From positions 1,054,001 to 1,118,000 of the forward strand of contig BOPV01000001.1 of NCBI GenBank assembly GCA_018332375.1: 64,000 bases of DNA, in the 5' to 3' direction. Both the position numbers and the translations under genes were made by a program. Source of the DNA: Roseiterribacter gracilis. Its GTDB lineage: Bacteria; Pseudomonadota; Alphaproteobacteria; BOG-932; Roseiterribacteraceae. Shown here one piece after another: positions 17,251 to 26,144 of this stretch (position 1 is the stretch's first letter; each line of letters starts with the position of its first letter). The notes under the pieces were generated by a model. The model was not told where the DNA came from. It ran no database searches and was given only the letters and a program-made list of their open reading frames with translations.

Positions 17251-19023
17251 ATGTCTGCGGATCTGCATCTGACGCCCCCGCCCGTCCAGCATGTCGTGCT
17301 GGCCGAGAACGGCATGCAGCTCGATAACGGCCGCAGCTTCGGCCCCTTCACGGTCGCCTACGAGACCTACGGCACGCTCGACGCCGACAAGGCCAACGCG
17401 ATCCTCGTCTGCCACGCGCTGACCGGTGACCAATATGTCGCCGGCACCAACCCCACGACCGGCAAGCCGGGCTGGTGGGAGCGGATGGTCGGTCCGGGCT
17501 GCCCGATCGACACCGATCGGTTCTTCGTCATCTGCGCCAACGTGCTGGGCGGCTGCATGGGCACCACCGGCCCGCGCGACGCCGATCCCGCGACCAACGC
17601 GCCCTATGGACTCGATTTTCCGATCATCACGATCGGCGACATGGTGCGGGCGCAGGCGCTGCTGCTCGATCATCTCGGCATCGAAAAACTGTTTGCCGTG
17701 ATCGGCGGCTCGATGGGCGGCATGCAGGCGCTGCAATGGGCCGCCGCCTATCCGGACCGTGTCTTCGCCTGCATGGCGATCGCGACTGCGGCCAAACATT
17801 CGGCGCAGAACATTGCCTTCCACGAAGTCGGCCGTCAGGCGATCCTCGCCGATCCCGATTGGATGGCGGGCAGTTACGCCTTCCATGGCTGTCGCCCCAA
17901 ACGCGGCCTGTCGGTCGCGCGCATGGCCGCGCACATCACCTATCTCAGCGAAGCGGCGTTGCAGCGGAAGTTCGGCCGCTCGTTGCAGGATCGCGACGCG
18001 CTGTCCTTCGGCTTCGACGCCGACTTTCAGGTTGAATCCTATCTGCGCCACCAAGGTTCGAGCTTCGTCGATCGCTTCGACGCCAACTCGTATCTCTACA
18101 TCACGCGCGCGATGGATTATTTCGACCTCGCCGCCGAGCATGGCGGTCAACTAGCCGACGCGTTTCGCGGCACCAAGACGCGCTTTCTGCTCGTCTCCTT
18201 CAGCAGCGACTGGCTGTTTCCGACTACGGAATCGCGCACCATCGCGCATGCGCTGAACGCAGTGTCGGCCGACGTCAGCTTCGTCGAAGTCGAGACCGAC
18301 AAAGGCCACGACGCGTTCCTGCTCGACGAGCCCGCCTTTTTGAATCTCTGCCGCGGCTTCGTCGACGGTTCGGCGCAGCAGCGCGGACTGACCCCGCATC
18401 CGTCCGAAGTCAAACGCGTGCGCGGTCCGCTGATGCGAACCGACCTGCGCTTGATCGGCGATTTGATCGAACCGCGCGCCAGCGTGCTCGACGTCGGCGC
18501 GGGCGACGGTTCGCTGCTCGAATTCCTGGTGCACGACAAGCAGGTCGACGGGCGCGGTCTGGAAATCGATCCCGACGGCGTGCGGCTGGGCGTTGCGCAA
18601 GGCCTGACCGTGATCCAGGGCGACGCCAACACCGACCTCGCCGACTACCCGACCGGCGCGTTCGATTGGATCGTCTTGTCACGCACCTTGCAGACGACAC
18701 GCGATCCCGCCGACGTGCTGCAGCAGCTGGTGCGGATCGGCCGGCGCGCCATCGTCGCGTTTGAGAATTACGGCCACTGGCGCGCGCGCCTGGGCTTGTT
18801 GCTACGCGGTCGTGCACCGGGACGTGCCGGTGCGTGGTGGGAAAATCCCAACATCCACCCCTGCACCATCGCCGACTTTTTGGAGCTGTGCGCCAGCCGC
18901 AACATCACGATCGAACGCGCGATCACGGTCGGTCCGTTGGGACATGTGCGCGACGGCAAGCTTCCCTCGGCGCACGCCAACATGCTGGCCGAACAGGCCG
19001 TGTTCGTCCTCAAACAAAGTTGA
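17251..19023 (+). CDS. metX: Fused homoserine O-acyltransferase (MetX) and MetW
   Basis: 590 residues in one uninterrupted frame. Residues 1 to ~380 are MetX: nucleophile in [10 protein letters not shown], aspartate in SFSSDWLFP and histidine in DKGHDAF form the alpha/beta-hydrolase triad that makes O-acyl-homoserine for methionine synthesis. From about 395 ([14 protein letters not shown]) the chain is a complete MetW: methyltransferase-like LDVGAGDG motif and the [12 protein letters not shown] block. MetW normally is a separate partner that activates MetX. At 18431-18435 the string TGATG, the usual metX-stop/metW-start overlap, survives with the TGA out of frame, so the fusion may stem from a small upstream indel or assembly error. 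Confidence 0.9.
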   Translation: MSADLHLTPPPVQHVVLAENGMQLDNGRSFGPFTVAYETYGTLDADKANAILVCHALTGDQYVAGTNPTTGKPGWWERMVGPGCPIDTDRFFVICANVLGGCMGTTGPRDADPATNAPYGLDFPIITIGDMVRAQALLLDHLGIEKLFAVIGGSMGGMQALQWAAAYPDRVFACMAIATAAKHSAQNIAFHEVGRQAILADPDWMAGSYAFHGCRPKRGLSVARMAAHITYLSEAALQRKFGRSLQDRDALSFGFDADFQVESYLRHQGSSFVDRFDANSYLYITRAMDYFDLAAEHGGQLADAFRGTKTRFLLVSFSSDWLFPTTESRTIAHALNAVSADVSFVEVETDKGHDAFLLDEPAFLNLCRGFVDGSAQQRGLTPHPSEVKRVRGPLMRTDLRLIGDLIEPRASVLDVGAGDGSLLEFLVHDKQVDGRGLEIDPDGVRLGVAQGLTVIQGDANTDLADYPTGAFDWIVLSRTLQTTRDPADVLQQLVRIGRRAIVAFENYGHWRARLGLLLRGRAPGRAGAWWENPNIHPCTIADFLELCASRNITIERAITVGPLGHVRDGKLPSAHANMLAEQAVFVLKQS

Positions 19024-19106
19024 ACGGCGCAGGGCGAGATTTGCTGGCGCCGAACGGTTTGCTTTCCTAGGATCGCGGCACCGAATACGAGCCGCGAGAA
19101 TCGCCG

Positions 19107-19745
19107 ATGCGTTGTCTGGTCCTGCTTGCCGCCGCTTTGTTGCTCAACGGATGTGCAACGATCTGGGAAGGCACCAGCCAGACGGTGCAGATCACGACCA
19201 CACCGGTCGACGGCGCCAAATGCGACGTCAGCAACGGGCGCGGTATCTGGACCGTCGCATCGACGCCTGGCGACGTTCTGGTGCGCAAAGACGATAGCGA
19301 GCTGAAAGTCGACTGCATCACGCCGGACGGGCGCAGCGGCGGCGCGGTTCTGCCTGCGTCGGTGCATGGCGTCGTGTTCGCCAACATCGCGATCGGCGGC
19401 GTGATCGGCATGGGTGTCGACTTCGCCACCGGTGCCGCCTGGGTCTATCCCGCAGCAGGCCCGATCGCCTTGGCGCCCCCACGCCGTCCCGCCGTCACCG
19501 TGACACCCATGGCCGCAGCGACGACAACGACGACGACCACCACCACGGTCGCAGCTGCACCGACGCAGATTGCTGCGCTCCCGAAAGTACCAACGACGAC
19601 GACCGAAGTCTGGGGCGCAGGTCAGGTTCAATATTTCAAACTGGCGCAGCAGAGCATCGAAGACCTGCACAACAAGCGCCTGCTGACCGACACCGAATAT
19701 CTCGAAAAGATGCGGCTGCTCAGCGAGCGGTACGGCCCGCAATAA
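19107..19745 (+). CDS. Lipoprotein with threonine tract, unknown function
   Basis: 212 residues. Lipobox LLNG-C puts the lipidated cysteine at 16. The N-terminal half (TSQTVQITTTPVDGAKCDV) resembles outer-membrane lipoproteins with a short beta domain, followed by a glycine-rich hydrophobic stretch (FANIAIGGVIGMGVDFATG) that could cross or insert in a membrane. A linker with nine consecutive Thr codons (19521-19547) separates it from a C-terminal helical segment (LAQQSIEDLHNKRLLTDTEY) resembling a short SHOCT-like helix. Stand-alone gene; role unknown. Confidence 0.7.
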   Translation: MRCLVLLAAALLLNGCATIWEGTSQTVQITTTPVDGAKCDVSNGRGIWTVASTPGDVLVRKDDSELKVDCITPDGRSGGAVLPASVHGVVFANIAIGGVIGMGVDFATGAAWVYPAAGPIALAPPRRPAVTVTPMAAATTTTTTTTTVAAAPTQIAALPKVPTTTTEVWGAGQVQYFKLAQQSIEDLHNKRLLTDTEYLEKMRLLSERYGPQ

Positions 19746-19748
19746 TCG

Positions 19749-20483
19749 CTAGCGCTGGGTGAGGCGCGGCGCCGGCGCCACCGCCAACCGTTTGCGCTCG
19801 GCCCGGGTCAGTTCGCGGATCGGCGTCGGCGCGTAGAGCTGTTTCGACGCTTCGACCAGATTGACCCCGCCGAAGGTCGGAAACCAACGCCGCCCGATAT
19901 TTTCCCAGGCCCCTGCGCCTGCCAAAAACATGCGCGAACGAAAGGGCGGCACGTACAGCGCGCGCGTCGACCGTTCCGGCACGAACAGCGCGTCGCGCAA
20001 CATCGCTTCCAACTGCGTTGCTGAATACGGGCTGCCCTGGCCGAACGGCGTGCGTTCGGTGCGTGCCCACACGCCGGCACGGTTGGCAGCGACGACCAGC
20101 AACCGCCCACCTGCATCCAACACGCGCCAGATTTCGCGCAGCATCGGACGCCGATATTCGGCGCCTTCAAATCCATGCACGACCAGCACGCGATCGAAAC
20201 TCATATCGGCGAAGGGCAGATCGTCTTCATCGGCCAGCGCCGCAAGGCCCGGCCCCTCACCCGGCCAGAACACGACGCCCTGGCTGGCCGGCATCACCGC
20301 CGCGACATGCGACGCTTCGTTGGTGAATTGGCGCAGATACGGCGTCGCATAGCCGAGACCCAGCACGCGCTGCCCGCGCAGGTCGGGCCACAATTCGCGC
20401 ACCCGACGGCGAATGATGCGCCGCGTCGTCTGGCCAAGCTGGCTTTCGTAAAAGCGGCGCAGGTCGACGACGTCGCGATACAT
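19749..20483 (-). CDS. Class I SAM-dependent methyltransferase
   Basis: 244 residues. A methyltransferase-11-like core: VLGLGYATPYL replaces the usual motif-I glycine loop, followed by LPFADMSFDRVLVVHGFE and the EIWRVLDAGGRLLVVAANR strand. Substrate unknown. It is followed by no coupled gene and preceded directly by the DUF952 gene with no gap, so these two are probably co-transcribed. The C-terminal ~60 residues are basic. Confidence 0.8.
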   Translation of the reverse strand: MYRDVVDLRRFYESQLGQTTRRIIRRRVRELWPDLRGQRVLGLGYATPYLRQFTNEASHVAAVMPASQGVVFWPGEGPGLAALADEDDLPFADMSFDRVLVVHGFEGAEYRRPMLREIWRVLDAGGRLLVVAANRAGVWARTERTPFGQGSPYSATQLEAMLRDALFVPERSTRALYVPPFRSRMFLAGAGAWENIGRRWFPTFGGVNLVEASKQLYAPTPIRELTRAERKRLAVAPAPRLTQR

Positions 20484-20825
20484 CTAGTCGAGCGCCGGAA
20501 AGACGTGGGCGCCGTCGGCACCGAGCGGCAACATCTGCGACCACGCGACCTGCTTGGGATCCATCGTGGCGTAGAGATGCGGAAACAATGCACCGCCGCG
20601 CGACTCTTCCCAGCGTAACGCATCGCCCAGCACGGCCGGATCGACGGCAACCAGACGCACGTCGCGTTCGCCGGCCCGATGTTTGGCAGCGCTGATCACG
20701 ACTTGTTCGCCGGTCGAGAAATGCAGAAACCCGTCGCGGCGATCGTCAGCGGAACCTTCATAGATTCCCGATGCAAGCGCCTTCTGCCATTCGGCTTCGC
20801 GAGCCAGGTGGTAGATCAATGCCAC
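20484..20825 (-). CDS. DUF952 domain protein
   Basis: 113 residues matching DUF952, a small cytoplasmic family distantly related to glutathione-S-transferase-associated proteins; function unknown. Hallmarks are the N-terminal IYHLAREAEWQKA, DGFLHFSTGEQV and FPHLYATMD blocks. GTG start at 20825 is preceded by AAGGGA at good spacing. The methyltransferase gene begins immediately after its stop. Confidence 0.82.
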   Translation of the reverse strand: MALIYHLAREAEWQKALASGIYEGSADDRRDGFLHFSTGEQVVISAAKHRAGERDVRLVAVDPAVLGDALRWEESRGGALFPHLYATMDPKQVAWSQMLPLGADGAHVFPALD

Positions 20826-20835
20826 AATTGTTCCC

Positions 20836-21237
20836 TTATCGCGGGCAGGACAACGAAACGGATTTGTGTTCGTTCACGGTCACTTCAACGCGCCCGTCGC
20901 CGCATTTGTAGCCGATCACCAGCTTCTTTCCGACGCCGATTGCAGGATCGCCGCACAAATCATTGTCGGCTTCGACGCGGCAGCTTTCGCGCCCGTCGCA
21001 CTGGCGTTCGACCGCGCGCTTGGCGTTGCACTGGCGACCATCGGGCGCGCGCCAGGTTGCGTCGCTGATATGGACCGGCCGTCCGTTCGGCGGCGCGCTG
21101 TACGACTGGCCACCGCCATACGACGACGACGACGGCGATGGCGGGTAATAGCCCGCATTGCGCGTGCCGGTTTGATCGGTGACGCAACCTGCCAATGCCA
21201 GCGGCAACAACAGCAATCCAATCCGTCTGTGCAGCAT
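20836..21237 (-). CDS. Lipoprotein with SUEL/rhamnose-lectin-like domain
   Basis: 133 residues. Lipobox LALAG-C gives lipidated Cys18; a Ser/Tyr/Gly-rich linker follows. From about residue 65 the pattern CDGRESCRVEADND, LCGDPAIGVGKKL and VIGYKC matches the second half of SUEL-type (L-rhamnose/galactose-binding) lectin domains, whose consensus is C-x-G-x-x-S-C-x-V and FGDPC-x-G-T-x-K-x-L-x-V-x-Y-x-C. The start at 21237 begins directly with the signal. A surface or periplasmic sugar-binding role is inferred; it lies between DUF952 and mutT on the same strand. Confidence 0.65.
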   Translation of the reverse strand: MLHRRIGLLLLPLALAGCVTDQTGTRNAGYYPPSPSSSSYGGGQSYSAPPNGRPVHISDATWRAPDGRQCNAKRAVERQCDGRESCRVEADNDLCGDPAIGVGKKLVIGYKCGDGRVEVTVNEHKSVSLSCPR

Positions 21238-21251
21238 GTTCTTTTCGTCCC

Positions 21252-21659
21252 TCACAAAAGATCGCGCAGCATCGCGACCAGCGGTTTGTCGGCAGGCGGC
21301 ATCGGATACGAATCCATGTCGCCAACTTTGACCCAAGCAAGGCGTTGGCCTTCGAGCGGTTGCACCGTGCCCTCCCACACCCGGCACACATAGAGCGGCA
21401 TCAACAGGTGGAAGGTCTCGTAGGCGTGCGAGGCGAAGGTGAACGGCGCGAGGCACGATTTCTCGACCGTGATGCCCAGCTCTTCTTGCAGTTCGCGGAT
21501 CAGCGCTTGTTCGAGCGTCTCGCCTGCATCGACTTTGCCGCCGGGAAATTCCCACATGCCAGCCAGCTGCTTGCCCGCGGGCCGTTCGGCCAACAGCACG
21601 CGACCGTCGGGATCGATCAGCGCCACGGCGGCGACCAGCAGAAGTTTTGATTCGCTCAT
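21252..21659 (-). CDS. mutT: MutT-type NUDIX hydrolase
   Basis: 135 residues. The NUDIX box GGKVDAGETLEQALIRELQE is intact with the REx2EE-type metal-binding glutamates, and WEFPGG precedes it as in 8-oxo-dGTP diphosphatases that clean the nucleotide pool. ATG at 21659 (MSESKLLL) gives the usual short N-terminus; an in-frame ATG at 21671 would add four residues. Confidence 0.88.
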   Translation of the reverse strand: MSESKLLLVAAVALIDPDGRVLLAERPAGKQLAGMWEFPGGKVDAGETLEQALIRELQEELGITVEKSCLAPFTFASHAYETFHLLMPLYVCRVWEGTVQPLEGQRLAWVKVGDMDSYPMPPADKPLVAMLRDLL

Positions 21660-21692
21660 GGGGCGGAGCATCGCCGCCCTAGCGGCGTTGCG

Positions 21693-22751
21693 CTAGGTTG
21701 TTGCGTTGCGGACGAAATCGGAAAGTGCACCTGGCTTCGCAAAGAGATAGCCCTGCACATAGTCGGCGCCTGCTTGCTGCAGCCAAGTGTGGTCGGCTGC
21801 GTCTTCGACGCCCTCGCAGATCGTCGCAATGCCCAGCTCACGCGCCGTCTCGAGCAGCTTGCGCGTGATCGAGCCCTTGTACGGTTCGTTCGCGACTCCG
21901 CGTACCAGCTCCATGTCGAGCTTCACATAATCAGGCCGCAGACGGTGCAGCAGGTTCAACGACGAGAAGCCAGAACCGAGATCGTCAAGCGCAACCTGGA
22001 AGCCGGCATTTCGGTAGGTCTGCAAAACATCAAGCAGGTGCGCCTGATCTTTGATCTCTTCCGATTCGACGACTTCGAACACGATACGTGACCGGTCGAG
22101 CTGCAATTCATCGACCAATTCGAACGTACGACGGAGGCAGGTCGCGGGATTGTAAATCGTGGTCGGCTGGAAATTGATGAAGAGGCGCGAGTCCGGGCGC
22201 ACTTGCGCAAACCCGCGCACCGCGGCAACGCGCGCAGCAAGATCAAGCTGCGTCATCAGCGCGGCATCGCGCGCTGCTTCGAACAACCGGCCGGCGGGGA
22301 TCAACTGGCCGTCGTCGCCACGGCCGCGTGCCAGTGCTTCAAAGGCAAAGTTCGCACCCGTGGCAGCCGAAAGGATCGGCTGATACAGACTTACGATCCC
22401 GTCGGCTTCGATCAGATCGACGAGCCAAGCGCCGCGGAGGCGTCGAACCACTTGCTCAAGCGTGCGTACGCGCGGCATATCCGCCATCGTCGCGGTGCCG
22501 CCAGCACCGACCGACAGCACGCGGAGCGCATTTTGCTCGTCGAACGTAAGACGGTTTGCGAGCGCCTGCAGGCCGCTGGCAAGGTCTCCCGACACCCGCA
22601 GCGCGCCGTCGGCGAACGGACCAGCCGTCATCCCGCTGTCCTGTACCAATCCGCGGAATCGATCGCCTGCATGCGCAACCGGCGGCCACAACAAGGCCTC
22701 GTCGCCCGGCCCAAATTCGTCGATCACTCCACAACCCGCGCATCCCGACAT
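21693..22751 (-). CDS. EAL-domain cyclic-di-GMP phosphodiesterase
   Basis: 352 residues. EAL domain from about residue 108 to the end: FEAL at 137-140, FINFQP, EVVESE, LDDLGSGFSS, YVKLDMELVR, CEGVE and QGYLFAKP supply the usual metal and base residues, so catalysis (c-di-GMP to pGpG) is likely. The first ~105 residues are not a recognised sensor domain; they begin with a CAGC pair (C4, C7). ATG at 22751 is preceded by AAGGA; an upstream start at 22787 has none. No transmembrane helix, so it is cytoplasmic. Confidence 0.87.
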   Translation of the reverse strand: MSGCAGCGVIDEFGPGDEALLWPPVAHAGDRFRGLVQDSGMTAGPFADGALRVSGDLASGLQALANRLTFDEQNALRVLSVGAGGTATMADMPRVRTLEQVVRRLRGAWLVDLIEADGIVSLYQPILSAATGANFAFEALARGRGDDGQLIPAGRLFEAARDAALMTQLDLAARVAAVRGFAQVRPDSRLFINFQPTTIYNPATCLRRTFELVDELQLDRSRIVFEVVESEEIKDQAHLLDVLQTYRNAGFQVALDDLGSGFSSLNLLHRLRPDYVKLDMELVRGVANEPYKGSITRKLLETARELGIATICEGVEDAADHTWLQQAGADYVQGYLFAKPGALSDFVRNATT

Positions 22752-22846
22752 GCCTGTTCCTTTATATTCTGCCCCGTGGCCAACCATGGTCAGGAACGCT
22801 AGTTCCTGAAGTAAGTTAGCGATGATTATGCGCTCGAAGGTAGATC

Positions 22847-24100
22847 ATGCCTCTTCGGAATGAAGTTGATGTTGCCATCATCGGCGCGGGTGCCGCAGGC
22901 ATCGCCGCCGCGCGTCTGCTGCACGAGGCTGAAATTGACGTCGTGCTGCTCGAAGCGCGCGACCGGATCGGCGGCCGTGCCTACACGATTGATCATGGTG
23001 GCACCGGACTCGATCTCGGCTGCGGCTATCTTCATTCGGGCGATATCAATCCGTGGACCGGCATCGCCGAGCGGCTCGGCTTTGAGATTCTGCGCAAAGC
23101 GCCGCCCTGGGCCGAAGATTCACGCCATTACGGCGCACGGTTGAATCTGGAAATCGACGAGGCCTGGGACGGGTTCTATGAACGGCTCGAAGAACTCGAA
23201 GATGCGCGCTTGCACGGCGACGCGCCCGACCTGCCCTGTTCGGCCGCGTTCGAAGCCGGCAATCGGTTCAACGAGATGCTCAACGCGCTGAGCGGCTTCA
23301 TCAACGGCGCGCCCTGGTCGGCAGTGTCGATGATCGATCATGCGCGCTATGTCGACACCAACGAGAATTGGCGCGTGCGCGCTGGCTACGGCAGATTGAT
23401 CCACACGTTCGGCAAAGACTTGCCGGTCCAGCTCAGCACGGTCGTGCAGACGGTGCGGCATGACGGCGAGTTTCTGCGCATCGACACGGCGCGCGGCACG
23501 ATCGACGCGAAAAAACTGATCGTCACGATTCCGGCGACGTTACTCGCCGCCAACGCGTTGCGCTTTGCCCCCGATCTTCCCGACAAGCGTGCCGCTGCAG
23601 CCAACCTGCCGCTGGGCCACGTGACCAAATTGTTCCTGCGTATGCCCAAACTCGCCTGCGATCTGTTGCCCGAGGAGACGCATGTGCTGGGGCGTTGCGA
23701 CAACGCGCGCACCGGGAGCTATCTGATGCGTCTGCACGGCAGCAACATCGCTGAATGTTTCTTTCCGTCCGACCTCGCGCTCGACATCGAGCGCGGCGGC
23801 ATGGTAGCGGCGGCGGACTATGCGATGTGCGAACTGGGTGCGATCTACGGCACGCGCCTGAGCCAAGGCTTCGAACCGATTGCGATGCACGGCTGGAATG
23901 CCGATCCGTTCAGTCGCGGCGGCTATTCCTACGCGACACCCGGCAACGCCGACGATCGCGCGATTCTGGCGGCGCCGATCGAAGACCGGATCTACTTCGC
24001 GGGCGAAGCAACCTCGCGCGAGGCGTTTTCGACTGCGCACGGCGCCTATGCCAGCGGCGTCATCGCCGCGCGCGCCTGTCTCGACGCGTTGCGCTGCTAG
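22847..24100 (+). CDS. FAD-dependent amine oxidase (monoamine oxidase family)
   Basis: 417 residues. N-terminal FAD-binding AIIGAGAAGIAAARLL and GGRAYTI, with the C-terminal flavin-contact block RIYFAGEATS. This is the flavin-containing amine oxidase layout; substrate (mono- or polyamine) cannot be told. No signal peptide. It is divergent from the EAL gene and its stop overlaps the convergent hydrolase stop by 4 bp. Confidence 0.88.
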   Translation: MPLRNEVDVAIIGAGAAGIAAARLLHEAEIDVVLLEARDRIGGRAYTIDHGGTGLDLGCGYLHSGDINPWTGIAERLGFEILRKAPPWAEDSRHYGARLNLEIDEAWDGFYERLEELEDARLHGDAPDLPCSAAFEAGNRFNEMLNALSGFINGAPWSAVSMIDHARYVDTNENWRVRAGYGRLIHTFGKDLPVQLSTVVQTVRHDGEFLRIDTARGTIDAKKLIVTIPATLLAANALRFAPDLPDKRAAAANLPLGHVTKLFLRMPKLACDLLPEETHVLGRCDNARTGSYLMRLHGSNIAECFFPSDLALDIERGGMVAAADYAMCELGAIYGTRLSQGFEPIAMHGWNADPFSRGGYSYATPGNADDRAILAAPIEDRIYFAGEATSREAFSTAHGAYASGVIAARACLDALRC

Positions 24101-25128
24101 TTGGGTTTGTAGCGCACGGCATTGACGACTTCGGTGATGGCTTTGATCACCGCGTCTGGATGCGAGTTCTGAATGAAATGCTGGGAGCCCTTTACGATCT
24201 CCCAGCGCCCACGTGTCGAGCGTTCCGCGAGCTTGCGATTGCCGATGTGCCAGTTACGCCAACTACGCTGCTTCTCTTCGGGGCTGCGCCACTTGTTGGA
24301 ACCGAGCCCCTCGCTTGTCAGCACGACGACCGGCAGGTCGCCGAACGACCGCGCCACGTCGGCCTCTTGTTGGTGCGATATGCTCAACTTCTCGTTCGAC
24401 GTAAAATAGTTGAGCGACTGCGATAGCTCCGCCTCATACCATTCGGGGCCGGTGATCGCGTGCAGGATATATTCGTGCTCTTCCGGTGCTGCTTCGTCGG
24501 GGACGCTGGTGTAGCAGCCGAGACCTGGCAGATTCGCTGCGGTGAGCTTGTGCGCGCGTGCGAGCGCAGCACAACGCAACATGTTTCCTTCGGCATTGCG
24601 AACGTAGCCCTGCTCGCGAATCAATCGTTCGCGCGACAAACCCATGTCGTGTTCTTGACCGGTATAGCCAGGATCGACCAAAACCAGCCCCGCAACCCGG
24701 TCGAAGAAGCGATCGGTAAAGACCGTTGCGTAAAAGCCGCCGATCGAATGACCGACCAAGATCACTTTCTCGGTGATCCCAGCCTTTTGCAGCAGCGTGT
24801 GTAAATCGTCTGTAACGGCGAGCGCAGTTACGCCTTGATCGGGACGGTCGCTCCAACCGAAGCCGGCACGATCGTAGAAGCAGGTGCGCGTGAGGTTGGT
24901 GATCGCCGGCTGCACTTTGCGCCAGTTTGACAGCAGCGCCTCGCCGCCCTGCTCGAACACGATGGTCGGCGAGCCTTCGCCGATGCAATGAAAGTTGATG
25001 CGCCGCCCGTTGCCGACATCGACCAGATGCGGCTGCAGCAGCTCGGGCGCGATTTGCGCTGTCGCCGGCATCGCCAGAAAAAGCAGCCCCAGCGCGCCCA
25101 GCGCGACGTTGCGCACGACGCGGCTCAT
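24097..25128 (-). CDS. Exported alpha/beta hydrolase, downstream copy
   Basis: 343 residues with a signal peptide (residues 1-25, ending ATAQ). Nucleophile S128 in GHSIGG, oxyanion-side LLSNWRK, and a C-terminal histidine in KGSQHFIQ fit a periplasmic alpha/beta hydrolase. It is closely related to the adjacent gene and overlaps it by 4 bp, so the two form a tandem duplication. Two conserved cysteines in the core (NFHCIGEG and TRTCFYDRAG) are shared. Substrate unknown; esterase or lipase-type activity is likely. Confidence 0.85.
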   Translation of the reverse strand: MSRVVRNVALGALGLLFLAMPATAQIAPELLQPHLVDVGNGRRINFHCIGEGSPTIVFEQGGEALLSNWRKVQPAITNLTRTCFYDRAGFGWSDRPDQGVTALAVTDDLHTLLQKAGITEKVILVGHSIGGFYATVFTDRFFDRVAGLVLVDPGYTGQEHDMGLSRERLIREQGYVRNAEGNMLRCAALARAHKLTAANLPGLGCYTSVPDEAAPEEHEYILHAITGPEWYEAELSQSLNYFTSNEKLSISHQQEADVARSFGDLPVVVLTSEGLGSNKWRSPEEKQRSWRNWHIGNRKLAERSTRGRWEIVKGSQHFIQNSHPDAVIKAITEVVNAVRYKPN

Positions 25129-26141
25129 TTCGACTTGTCGCGCACTACGTAGACGACATCGGTGATGACTTTAATCACGACATCCGGATTGGACTTCTGA
25201 ATGAAGTGATCCGATCCGGGGATGAAGATCCACTGGCCGCGCGTGGAGCGCGCAGCAAAAGCTTTGTGCGCATCGACCCGGCTTTTCTTGCCCGCCTCGT
25301 TCTCCTCCTTGGTGCGATGCGGCGTGTCTTCGGGCTGATCACTGGTCAGGACGATCATCGGCAGGTCGCCGTAGGAACGGCGCGTATCCAATTCTTGCTG
25401 GCCGTCGATGCTCGGACCGTCATCCGACGCGAAATAATGCGCTGCCTGCAGATGCTCGTACACGTACCAGTTCGGCCCCGTGATGGCGTGCAACACATAC
25501 TGCTTTTCTTCAGGCGTAACGCCGGCAGGTACCTGCATGCATTTGGGATAGCTTGGCAGGCTTTCCTCGGTCAGCTTTCCCGCTCGTGCAAGCACCGCGC
25601 ATCGCAGCGGCTCGCCTTCGAAGCGCCGGTTGATCCCCTGGTCGCGGAGCTTGCGCTCGCCCTTCATGTGCAGCTCTTGCGTCGAGATGCCTGAATCGAC
25701 GAGCACCAACCCGGCGACGTCGTTGAAGAAACGGTTGGTGTAGACGACGGCGTGAAACGCGCCGATCGAATGGCCGACCAGCACCACCGGTTCAGTGATG
25801 CCGACCTTCTGCAAAACTGTGTGCAGATCATCCGTGATCGAGAATGAATCGACTGCGCCGGCAGGCGGCGGGTCGCTATAGCCCCAGCCCGCACGGTCGT
25901 AGAAACAGGTGCGTGTCAGCGCCGATATGGCGGGCTGAATTTTGCCCCAGTTCGTGAACAGCCCCTCGCCGCCGCCGCTGAACACGATGGTCGGCGCGCC
26001 TTCGCCGATACAGTGGAAGTTGATGCGCCGCCCGTTGCCGACATCGATCAGATGCGGCTGCAACAGAGCTGGATTGGTCTGCGCCATCGCAGGCGTTGCA
26101 AGAAGTAGAAATCCCAGCAACCCACCTGCGATGCGCAGCAT
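25125..26141 (-). CDS. Exported alpha/beta hydrolase, upstream copy
   Basis: 338 residues with a signal peptide (ending AMAQ at residue 21). Nucleophile S125 in GHSIGA, with the shared DVGNGRRINFHCIGEG and LTRTCFYDRAG blocks and a C-terminal PGSDHFIQK histidine region. It lies 3 bp after argJ and overlaps the next hydrolase gene, so parvulin-argJ-hydrolase-hydrolase reads as one operon, although the hydrolases have no evident link to arginine synthesis. Confidence 0.85.
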   Translation of the reverse strand: MLRIAGGLLGFLLLATPAMAQTNPALLQPHLIDVGNGRRINFHCIGEGAPTIVFSGGGEGLFTNWGKIQPAISALTRTCFYDRAGWGYSDPPPAGAVDSFSITDDLHTVLQKVGITEPVVLVGHSIGAFHAVVYTNRFFNDVAGLVLVDSGISTQELHMKGERKLRDQGINRRFEGEPLRCAVLARAGKLTEESLPSYPKCMQVPAGVTPEEKQYVLHAITGPNWYVYEHLQAAHYFASDDGPSIDGQQELDTRRSYGDLPMIVLTSDQPEDTPHRTKEENEAGKKSRVDAHKAFAARSTRGQWIFIPGSDHFIQKSNPDVVIKVITDVVYVVRDKSK

Positions 26142-26144
26142 GTT

